A stretch of 12,210 nucleotides of DNA from Euperipatoides rowelli. Its lineage: Eukaryota > Onychophora > Udeonychophora > Euonychophora > Peripatopsidae. The stretch lies in NCBI GenBank assembly GCA_003024985.2, contig PXIH01S0001010.1, one strand, 5' to 3'. Shown here piece after piece: positions 1 through 7,956 of the stretch. Under the pieces are notes generated by a model. That model saw nothing but the letters and a program-made list of their open reading frames with translations. It was not told the DNA's origin and did no database searches. The first letter of the stretch is position 1. The number at the start of each line of letters is the position of its first letter. Both the position numbers and the translations under genes were made by a program.

Positions 1-179
1 TTTTTTTAACTAAGTGGGATTAGTTTTTTTTAGTCATATTCTTTGAAATTAAATCATATTAAAAAAAAAAAGAAAACCCATTTTATGTGACCTTTTAATA
101 AAAGAACATTCTAATTAGGATTATAAACTTTAGGACACATTATATTTGATAGAAGTGAATGATGGATCAAAGAAGATAG

Positions 180-208
180 GCTAGTAGACACCCTTATGGG
201 TGACTAGC
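180..208. repeat. short imperfect hairpin
   Basis: GCTAGT (180-185) pairs with ACTAGC (203-208). CACCC (189-193) pairs with GGGTG (198-202) around a TTAT loop, with a 3-nt bulge (AGA, 186-188) on the left arm. That gives an 11-bp interrupted stem. It is seen directly in the sequence. No function is implied, and it is far too short to be called a microRNA precursor. Confidence 0.5.
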
Positions 209-677
209 TTCATGAAATGTTACATGGTGCTTTGTGCAGCAAAAACGTCAAAGAAATATCTAAAACAAATTTTTTTATCTGCAACTGCCAAATTTAGGAA
301 ATAATTCATTTGAAGTAAGACATGTTATGGTGACTAAGGAAGATATGCAGTGACCTAGATGTGGCCAAATCGAGAAATAAAGATTTGAGATAGAAGTGAG
401 ACTTATCTTCTGGATAAATTGGATGGTGTTTAGTGTGTTCTCTGTGGTCAAGAAATTATTTAAAGCGAATAAACATTCTAGGATTATCAAATTGAAGAAT
501 AAATTTAGTTGAAATTAAATATTCTGGGAGATAGCTCTAAACTATTAAGCTACTGGTGCTTTCTCATATATCTTTTGAAGCACTTGTTGGGCAAAAAAAA
601 AAAAAAACATTTAAAACAATACTTGGTTGTAATTATAATCCATGCATAAGTAAGATTTTTTTCCCTGCCTTGTTTAT

Positions 678-720
678 TACCGTATATGAATTATTATTTA
701 AAACTTCTATACATACGGTA
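678..720. repeat. inverted repeat with TACCGTAT arms
   Basis: TACCGTAT at 678-685 and its exact reverse complement ATACGGTA at 713-720 are separated by 27 bases. Both arms contain the 7-mer TACNGTA that recurs through the window. The arms are CpG-containing in a CpG-poor setting. Function unknown. Confidence 0.5.
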
Positions 721-1650
721 CATTGTAATTATGCGAAACAAATGCCGAAAATTTGATTTAAAAATTTAAAAAAATCACATATTTTTACTCAAATTTTTGC
801 CTTGACCTTGTCCACATTTTCAAAATTGTAAATTTTTAAAAAAAATAAGCAATTTGGTTCATGAATTAATCTATCCTACTTAATGAATAATAAATTTGTT
901 TATTTTAAACATCAAATGAAATTTTGAACATGTCGTCAATAGTAACAGAAGAGATAATAATTATTGCTTACCAGCTGAATTTGAATCGAGTCTGCTTGTC
1001 TCCAGTTAGAAACACAATTCTGAGAATATGGTAAGTGGAATTGTTTTATTCTATTCTGCTTTTCCTTTAATGCTTGTAATATTTTCAGTTTTTGAGTGGT
1101 GTGGGCTACTAATCTTATCTTTCTTACATGTAAATGTAACTTTTTGGCATTTTTTTCTTATGATTACAAAATACGTTCATGTCTGTCTTATTTTTAATTC
1201 TAAGGTAGCATCTTGCATGCGAAAAACAGCTTCATTTCAGCTCTATGCAGTCAATTCACTTAATGCAGAATTTTGTCAGGTTAAATTTTTCATCTCTTTG
1301 TAAACATGGTTTGACATGGGATTTTAATTTTGTATATATTATAGTTTTATTTTAAAGAACTATGCAAAATGTTAGACGTTAAACTTTACTCCACTTGCTT
1401 TAATTTTATATATGATTTTAAGTTGTAACATGAATATTCTGAGATTCATTTGTCTATAAAGTATATCCATAAACATTGCAAAAAATTCATTATTTTTATA
1501 CTTTGATAACATAGTTTTTATTCTTTCCTTCTTTTTTATAATCATTAATCTAATCATGTTTATAAAATTATTAGCAATACTTTGTTCGTTATGCAAATAA
1601 TTACATTGAAGTTAAAAATAATTTCTAATTGCATATTACTAGCAAATAAT

Positions 1651-1913
1651 GTTACACGGGCATCAAACATTTTCTAAAAATAGTTCCTAGCTGGCGCTGT
1701 TACTGGCTTTGGAACACAGCTTCGAATAAGCTCGTTACACGGGCATCAAACATTTTTAAGCCCGTTACACGGCCATCATTCTCTCTCATAAGGGTTATGA
1801 TTCTTAATCCTTAGTTCCCGGGCCGATAAGTCTGTTACTAAAATAGTTTCTAAAAATAGTTCATAGATGGCGCTATTTCCGGCTTCAGAAAATACTGGCT
1901 TCGGAACACACAC
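1651..1913. repeat. degenerate repeat array headed by GTTAC, with AGMTGGCGC motifs
   Basis: Four successive units start with GTTAC at 1651, 1734, 1764 and 1834. The first three share GTTACACGG followed by CATCA (GTTACACGGGCATC in units 1 and 2, GTTACACGGCCATC in unit 3). Units 1 and 4 share a second module: TTTCTAAAAATAGTTC, then TAGCTGGCGCT or TAGATGGCGCT, then a GGCTTYGGAACACA tail (1671-1718 and 1847-1910). Unit 4 has an extra partial copy of GGCTTC. Units 2 and 3 lack this module, so the array has been shortened by deletions or assembled from fragments. It is less AT-rich and holds more CpG than its surroundings, as expected of a relatively recent repeat insertion. The repeat family is not recognised. 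Confidence 0.65.
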
Positions 1914-2404
1914 TTTCCATTTAATATACAGTATATGATTATTAATAATATACTGTAAGTCAGTGACAATATATTGTAATAATATGATCAGTGGTGAACT
2001 GGCCCTCCCGGTTACCAAGCAATCTCCATAAGCCTTTGGATTAAGGAGGATCCCTAGATAGAATAAGGAACATGGCCACGAATAAAGCAATTGACAGTTT
2101 ACATTCGATCAAGGTGTCAGGTGATAGACAATTGAACAATAATTAAATAATGATACTTGATGGTCACAAATTCCAATCAGTACTGTATTAACTAACTATT
2201 TATAATATAATTGAATGTACACATAGCAATGTAAGTTTCTTCTCTCCCTATACAGTATACACTACTGTCAGAATGTAAGTGTATGGGGAAAAAATAAAGT
2301 GCACTTTTTAATTTCCAAAAAAATTGCACAGAAATTGCAAAACCTTTTTAATGTTTAATCTTTAGGATATTTTATTCAATTATTATCAAAAAGCTTACTT
2401 TTTA
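1914..2404. other. AT-rich non-coding DNA with repeat debris
   Basis: No gene recognised. A 104-codon open frame runs on the minus strand through 2090-1776, but it crosses the degenerate repeat array and resembles no known protein, so I treat it as chance. On the minus strand, around 2030-1990, a stretch reading GGTAACCGGGAGGGCCAGTTC faintly recalls the 3' half of a tRNA-derived SINE. No box A is visible, so it is not annotated as one. TACNGTA 7-mers lie at 1927, 1951, 2181 and 2251. Confidence 0.5.
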
Positions 2405-2533
2405 GGACCTTATCCCCTATATCCCTTTCAGGGCTCTTCCCTAAACCCCACTGGTGGGTTACCCCCTATCCCTTTTTTTTAAGTTTTATAATTTGTATTG
2501 CTTAAAGTGGGCAAGTCTGGGGATAGGGTCTCC
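2405..2533. repeat. C-rich / G-rich inverted-repeat island
   Basis: The left arm GACCTTATCCCC (2406-2417) and right arm GGGGATAGGGTC (2519-2530) are inverted with 11 of 12 bases paired. The interior is unusually C-rich on this strand, with TATCCC repeated near 2412, 2420 and 2467, and a near-palindrome around CCCACTGGTGGG (2447-2458). The size (about 125 bp) and arms would suit a miniature inverted-repeat element or the remains of one. No target-site duplication is convincing. Could equally be a purine/pyrimidine-biased local repeat. Confidence 0.4.
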
Positions 2534-3095
2534 ATCCTCTTCCTCTTGTGGCCGACACAATATGATAATATTGTTTATTATTAATCATGTTTTAAGCATG
2601 ATATTTAACAAAGTAAATTTTAAATAAACATTGACAATGGCTTTGATTTAGAGACCCTGAAATTTTGAAAACATAAAATGATAAAATTTCTAAAGTATTT
2701 GTGAAAATACTTTAATCATTTTGGGCTAAATATATTTTAATTAAATTTTATGTTCTTGAAATAATAAATTTTCTGTTTTAAATCAAATGTAGATTAGATT
2801 TTAATGCAAGATTGTCATATCTGACTTTTTTTTTTGGCATGTTCTCTTTCTCATATCATTGGGGAATGTCTGGGAAAAAGTAATTTTTAATTCTGCTGGA
2901 TTTACAAATTCAGTATAAGGATTCAATATGACAAAATTTATTTGTTTAAAATTACAGTTAACAATTTTATGATTTTATAATAAATCAAACACGAGATAAA
3001 TTTATACTTGTTAAATATGTAAATTAATTTTTTATTCTTATTGGAGGTAAATTATCATATAAGAAAAGATGTTAAGCCTTGAGACTACTAATATG

Positions 3096-3170
3096 TGATC
3101 TTGATCTTGTACTGGTCTTAAGATTCTTGATCTCGGTCTCAACATTCCAGATTTCTCTGTTGGTCTTGAT
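3096..3170 (+). repeat. degenerate TCTTGA-type simple repeat
   Basis: The words GATCTTGATCTTG, GGTCTTAAGATTCTTGATCT, CGGTCTC and GGTCTTGATCT follow one another, a degenerate tandem of about six bases. A second stretch at 3678-3700 matches the first 23 bases (3098-3120) at 18 positions. This is a decayed simple repeat or minisatellite. It is not coding: stops interrupt it. Confidence 0.45.
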
Positions 3171-3549
3171 CTAGGCACGTATATTTAATTCATTTCTAAA
3201 GGATTTTTTTTATAATTTTTCATTTTACAGTAATGTCTGGAAAAAAAATATTGTGGAATTTGCATTTAAAAATTTTCAAATGGAAAAAAGTTAGAAATAA
3301 ATGGTTTACTGCCTGTTTCACCTGCAAAGGAACTGTAACTTGAGACATTCGGAATATATGCATTTAATCACTACGTGGGATCTTGATGAGACATCACAGA
3401 GTAAGGATAAGGGATGAACTTTTATCTCAGATAGTTTTTATAAAATTTAATTCTGCTTTAACAAAGAGTGGAATATTTTTTTATAATGTATGGTTGCCTA
3501 TTTTCTGTGAAATAAATTTTGTATTTTTAATTTTATAAATTTTATGTTT

Positions 3550-3613
3550 CTGCTGTGCAGTGAAACCATTATAATATTTTTTTAAAAAATCTTTTATAGA
3601 CTGCTTTGCAGTG
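3550..3613 (+). repeat. imperfect short direct duplication
   Basis: CTGCTGTGCAGTG (3550-3562) and CTGCTTTGCAGTG (3601-3613) match at 12 of 13 bases. Both are followed within about 20 bases by ATT, T runs and AAAA. The spacing of 51 bases suggests an old local tandem duplication. No function inferred. Confidence 0.35.
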
Positions 3614-4702
3614 TTTGAATGATTTTTTAAAATAAATTTTAACAATATTTGCAGGTTTTATACTTTGTCTCTGTTTTTGATCTTGATTTTGGACTGGCTC
3701 TGCCATAATTTAAAATGTTGGTGGCAAGTTGTACTTTTCCACAACATGAAACATAAAACTTGCAGCTGTATCTAAAGATAATTCCTTTCAATTTATTTAT
3801 TATTCATATGAAATGTACAAAATAATTAAAAAATTTAATTTAAAATCAATTTCTCCAAATGTTAAATTGTTTTCAGTATTTAAGTAAAGTAAAAATTGTT
3901 TACACAATTCAAATTGGGTAGGAATGTTTTAGCAATATTACTGTATTGTGACTGAAAACTACAAGTTGGAAAATCTATAAAATGATATGGATATATTTGC
4001 TGCAACAAATTATAGAAAATGTAAATATAAATTTGACTGTTTTTTTTTTCCTACAGTTGCATTATTTTCCTTTTATAGATAATACTAATGTACTTTTGTA
4101 ATTTTCTGACACTTCATATTAACCTTTTCTTTCTATAATGCATCTATTAAAAAATTTTGAAATATTTTATTGTATATTGATTTAAAACTCTGTATATCTT
4201 TCTGCTCATTCTACTTTGAGGAACTCAATCATATCATTTGTGCTTGGTTTAATTAATACTTTTTATGCATCATTCTCAGAATTTTCTTTGCTACATAAAA
4301 AAAATATGTAAAACTAAGCTTTTATGACTCAGTATATTTTTGTAAATGTTTATAGGCTACCTTAATTTTTAAATCTAATATTCTAACATCCAAGTGGGTT
4401 CATTTATATTTTAATTTTAAAATGAAATGTTTCTATATTGTTGGAATGCGTCTTCCTCCTCCAAGTTATTTATACAAATATTTGTGTATGTATATTATTT
4501 ATTAAAACTACTTGTGCATATACAAATATTTATTAGAAGTATAAAGTATTGTTCTATGATCTTATAATCTGAAATTTATCATTAGGATTTGGGTAAAGTT
4601 ATTTTTCTAAATCATGTTGATAAATCCGGAGCTGAAATATTCATGGTTAACAATAGTTTTATGTCTTAATGTGAGCCTTCTTTTTGTCCCCCTCCACTTC
4701 AT

Positions 4703-4750
4703 TAATGCTCAGCTGAATTTAACATGAAGCTTAAAAATAATTTTGTTTGG
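4703..4750 (+). repeat. dispersed repeat, copy 1
   Basis: TAATGCTCAGCTGAATTTAAC followed by ATGAA (4703-4728) matches TAATGCTCAGCTAATTAAC followed by ATGAA at 6519-6542, allowing a small indel. Both copies are then followed by an ATTTTGTTT word. The match runs over roughly 45 bp. Seen in sequence; repeat family unknown. Confidence 0.45.
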
Positions 4751-5546
4751 AGAATTTGTGTTCACTTTAATCAGCTGCCAGCTATATACTGTAGATCCCC
4801 AGATAGATGGGCTGTTAAAAGCTCTGTTCAAGCAGTTTTAATGAATGTTCAACACAATATTTAGAAATTTATATTAATCTTTATTTTGCATTGAAGAAAT
4901 ACTGTATATTGTCCAATGTATAAAACATTTTTAGTTAAAAAAAAAAAAATTTCTTTGTAGACATATTTAAAATGTTTGAGAATGTAAATTACGATTTATT
5001 ATTTTTATGTTTTAGTAGCATCATTCCTATTTGTACTTTGAAAATGTTATAGGAAATATTTTCAAAGAACATATCTTGCAAGGTTTCAAGCTTAAAAATT
5101 TAGAGCTCTTTATAGGTACGGTATAGAAAATATGAATAGGCTACAATACTTATTTTACTGACTGATTTTAACATGTCAATAAATGTTAGTTTTGCAGGAC
5201 AGGAAGATAGTAAACTGCAATATGAATGAGAATAATTTAGATAAAATTGGTTTTGAAAATTTATATAATGAATAAGATAGGCTTCTATGAGAAAATATTT
5301 TGATTATGCATGGGACTAGAGTAAATTGTTTGGCATATAGAATAGTGGAATCATATTGTAATTAAATATATTTAAATATTTATGATATCTAAGTATGTTG
5401 TATTGTTGGTAGCTTACTACATCAGACAAGATCAGGGTGTTTAGTTATTAATAGTAGAGTAGATGGGAGAGATCAGATTTTTTTATGAACTATGGGTACA
5501 ATATTTTTTTTTTTTTAATAAAGTATATCAAAGGTATTGTTTTCTT

Positions 5547-5628
5547 GGGAATTATCATTTGTGGCCTGTGAGAAAACACTGGAAGATAGTGATTTAATTA
5601 GCTGCAGAGTGATAAAATGATAATTTCC
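5547..5628. repeat. inverted repeat, 14-bp arms
   Basis: GGGAATTATCATTT (5547-5560) and AAATGATAATTTCC (5615-5628) are inverted with 13 of 14 positions paired, 54 bases apart. The whole unit is 82 bp and could fold back on itself. It may be a tiny foldback or MITE remnant. No clear duplication flanks it. Confidence 0.45.
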
Positions 5629-5990
5629 TTCTGGTTCTTATATTTGAAGGTAGGGATTTAGTTAAGGCTTGAAGTGTTTTGGGGGCTCATTTTTGTTAAT
5701 TTAGGAATAGAGTGGTTGGAGAATTGTGATTATAAAAGATCACCTATAATGCTCTTAAATTTTATATGTTATACATGTATGCCTAGAAATCTTTTGAGCC
5801 TGCTTTGTAAAACATTTTACCAAAAATATTACCGTAAGTTGTATTCAAATTGAGGAAAACAAATATTAATTTCATTGATTAAAAATATTCCAGAAAAAAT
5901 AAATACTATAATTTTATTAAGAAATAATGTTATAAATTAGGCAATTAAAGAGGTGTTCAGCATATATTTTTTTTAAATCTTGCGGCAGTA

Positions 5991-6017
5991 TAATAATATT
6001 TAATGTAAATATTATTA
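5991..6017. repeat. perfect 11-bp hairpin
   Basis: TAATAATATTT (5991-6001) and AAATATTATTA (6007-6017) are exact reverse complements around the 5-nt loop AATGT. It is all A+T, so it could be chance in such DNA. Confidence 0.45.
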
Positions 6018-6162
6018 GATTTTTTTTTTCAATAATAAATTGCATGAATTAAGAAAATACTATAGATATTGTTATAGGCATTTCCATTAGTTAAAATTAT
6101 TTGATCTATAGCACTCTCCCATTGGTTTCGCTACTGATTCTATATTATCTATAAAAGTTTTA

Positions 6163-6174
6163 AGTACCGGTACT
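6163..6174. repeat. 12-bp palindrome AGTACCGGTACT
   Basis: A perfect palindrome with a CCGG core in otherwise A/T-dominated DNA. Too short to assign a role. Confidence 0.4.
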
Positions 6175-6518
6175 CAATTAATCACTTTTATTTCTTTAAT
6201 TTTGAAATAAATTACTTGGCTGCAATTAATAAAGCTTGTTGATTTCTACAACATTTGAAATTTAGATTTTTAAGCAAAATAATTTATAGCAGCATGTAAT
6301 ATTCAGCTTAGGTTTAGTCATGTGACTTCCCTGATGATATCTAGCGTATTTATTTAACAACAGACTTATGTCTTAACATGGATATTTATTACATTTATTT
6401 AGCAAATAATAACCAATCGTCGTGTGTTAAGTAACCAGGTATTTTTTTTAGTTATTCATAGGCTATACAGACATAGATAGATTGAAAATTGATTTTCATT
6501 AAGTAGTAATAAACAGGC

Positions 6519-6561
6519 TAATGCTCAGCTAATTAACATGAAATGTCTTCTTATTTTGTTT
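6519..6561 (+). repeat. dispersed repeat, copy 2
   Basis: Second copy of the element at 4703-4750: TAATGCTCAGCT, AATTAACATGAA, then ATTTTGTTT about 10 bases later. About 1.8 kb separates the copies, in the same orientation. Confidence 0.45.
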
Positions 6562-7023
6562 ATTTAATTCCTAAGGCCCCATTCGCATGCTTAATTTTAT
6601 CATTTTGTGAAGATAAAACTAGAAGGAAATGGAGACCAATATCCATATATACAATACAATTTAGAAGATTCGTTATTCTCAAAAAACAGGGCTCTGTAAC
6701 CTACTGCATATTTTAAATCATATCCAGAATTAGGTAATAATATTAGTTCTAAAAAAAATATTTCAAGTGTATAAATTATAGTTCAGGCCTATTTTCTATA
6801 ATCTTTAAAACTTTGTCTTTTTAGAATGCCTTATAATAATAATAATAATGATTTCCTATTACCATATTTTCTTAAATAATGACTTAATAAGAATTTTTGT
6901 ATTAATTGTTTTAAATTAAATTAATTGACTTTGATATATTTTTATAACAATCAGAAAATTCATAATTTATTATAATTTTTTTTAAAAAAAATATGATCAA
7001 TATTTTTTTTTTTACATTTCCAG

Positions 7024-7097
7024 TGTAAAAGAACATAACAATGGTGATGTCATTTCTCCTGTTGTAAGACAGAGCATTGAATTCTTAACTTCAAATG
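7024..7097 (+). CDS. RhoGAP gene, exon A (start of the RhoGAP domain)
   Basis: A 74-nt internal exon between the acceptor tttacatttccag and the donor gtacat. It opens with the last base of a split codon (incoming intron phase 2), then reads VKEHNNGDVISPVVRQSIEF and LTSNG, and ends one base into a Gly codon (phase 1). From family knowledge, p50RhoGAP proteins (ARHGAP1/ARHGAP8) have here a segment of the type LKDKNQGELIPPVLR, which leads into the first helices of the RhoGAP domain. The IxPxVxR pattern and its distance to the arginine finger fit. The exon joins exon B in frame without a stop. The preceding exon, expected to end in an FGV-like motif after the CRAL-TRIO/Sec14 domain, was not found in this window. 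The donor is weaker than the gtaagt of exon B. The gene symbol is left blank because ARHGAP1 and ARHGAP8 are vertebrate paralogues and this may be their single invertebrate homologue. Confidence 0.85.
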
Positions 7098-7280
7098 GTA
7101 CATCTTAAAATATTTATATAAATTGATTTATAGTTTATATTTGTATATTAGAACTAATATATAATAAATTGTAATTTTTTTTAGTTTGCATTAAATTATG
7201 AAATGTTTATCTTATTTAGAATCACTAATTTAAAACTAGTCATTACAAATTTTTTTGAGCAGTGGCAGCTAAATCTTTAA

Positions 7281-7570
7281 CGAGAGACTAGTAAGCGCAA
7301 ATATAATCTACATTTTAGTCACATGATCAAGATGGATAGCAGCTTTATTTTTAATTTACAGTCCTAACCTTACCGTAACCCTGAACCCTAACTCCAACTA
7401 CGTATTAAACCCTATGATGATGAAGGGATGAAATAATCGTTTTTGATTGATTTTGATAATTTTGACACGACTTCCATCAACTATTCCTGGAATGACAAAA
7501 ATAGATGCGCAGATATTAAAAACATGGTAAAATTGTTGATTTTACAGTATATGCGCTTATTAGTATCTCG
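7281..7570. mobile_element. 290-bp MITE-like element, 18-bp terminal inverted repeats, TAA flanks
   Basis: The left end CGAGAGACTAGTAAGCGC (7281-7298) and right end GCGCTTATTAGTATCTCG (7553-7570) are inverted with 16 of 18 positions paired. Each end is flanked outside by TAA (7278-7280 and 7571-7573), a possible 3-bp target-site duplication. There is no open frame of note, so it would be non-autonomous. A 3-bp TWA duplication is typical of PIF/Harbinger elements, which makes that superfamily a candidate. The flank is short and AT-rich, so this stays tentative. The interior contains a degenerate CCCTAA-like stretch (7363-7397) and two TACNGTA 7-mers. Confidence 0.65.
7363..7397 (+). repeat. 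degenerate CCCTAA-like (telomere-like) tract
   Basis: About six imperfect units follow one another: CCTAA, CCTTA, CCGTAA, CCCTGAA, CCCTAA, CTCCAA. The pattern resembles decayed (CCCTAA)n, the C-strand of the TTAGGG telomere repeat common in many animals. It sits inside the 290-bp inverted-repeat element, so it is more likely an internal simple repeat of that element than a trace of a chromosome end. Confidence 0.4.
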
Positions 7571-7956
7571 TAATTTTTAGTTTTTAGTGTAAACATGCAA
7601 GTCATATCAAATTATCACTCTATTCATCCATCTTATCTCTTATGAATTTTATATAAATGTTAGGGATAGCTTGGACATTAGAATTTTAAAACTTTTTTTT
7701 TTTAATAACAATGCACTCAAACTCAGTTAATGCATCTACCCTTATGCGATCAATGGATATCTGTATTTAAACTATTTTACCCCAAATTCTTAAACTTTGG
7801 TTAAAGCCACCCCTCTAATTGCTAAAAAATGATTGGATTAATTGAGTCAAATTTTTATGTTAAGTGCACCATTAATAAAGAAATCCAAACTTTAAAATTA
7901 ATTTTTGTTTGAATTCCTAGAGTCTTGGACTATTATTTTTATTTTTGATGTACTAT

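Larger units (their letters stand above)
1..1650. other. AT-rich non-coding DNA, probably intron
   Basis: No recognised gene. The sequence is dominated by A and T runs (for example 61-71 and 592-606). Short open frames on both strands are low-complexity, rich in Ile, Phe, Leu and Asn, and resemble no known protein. Because exon A downstream is an internal exon, at least the DNA adjoining it is intron. Extending that intron to position 1 is inference. Inside are two short hairpins (180-208 and 678-720) and one good splice-donor-like site at 1031 (ATG/gtaagt), discussed among the findings. Confidence 0.6.
2534..5546. other. AT-rich non-coding DNA, probably intron
   Basis: I recognise no coding exon on either strand here. 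It contains a degenerate TCTTGA-type repeat (3096-3170, with a related stretch at 3678-3700), an imperfect duplication (3550-3562 and 3601-3613), one copy of a short dispersed repeat (4703-4750) and numerous poly-T tracts. Presumed part of the long intron before exon A. Confidence 0.5.
5629..7023. other. AT-rich non-coding DNA, end of the intron before exon A
   Basis: No coding exon recognised. Contains a perfect 11-bp hairpin (5991-6017), a GTACCGGTAC palindrome, a short (AAT) run near 6833-6849, and the second copy of the dispersed repeat (6519-6561). It ends in a poly-T/pyrimidine tract and the splice acceptor cag at 7021-7023. Confidence 0.55.

Noticed and set aside
180-208. Hairpin as a microRNA precursor
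   Set aside because: Stem of 11 interrupted base pairs is far too short.
275-490. 71-codon minus-strand frame
   Set aside because: Low-complexity and without motifs; no context supporting a gene.
1028-1303. 91-codon plus-strand open frame rich in Phe and Leu
   Set aside because: Hydrophobicity comes from T-rich DNA. The first ATG is part of a donor-like site. No known membrane-protein motif or conserved pattern.
1990-2030. tRNA-like or SINE box on the minus strand (GGTAACCGGGAGGGCCAGTTC region)
   Set aside because: No box A, no acceptor-stem pairing and only a weak box B resemblance.
1776-2090. 104-codon minus-strand open frame
   Set aside because: It crosses the degenerate repeat array, shows no family motif and has no splice or promoter support.
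4585-4600. GGATTTGG/gtaaag as the end of the exon preceding exon A (would give F-G-V)
   Set aside because: In the family the FGV motif lies several residues before the point where exon A begins, and only a 7-nt exon could be defined here.
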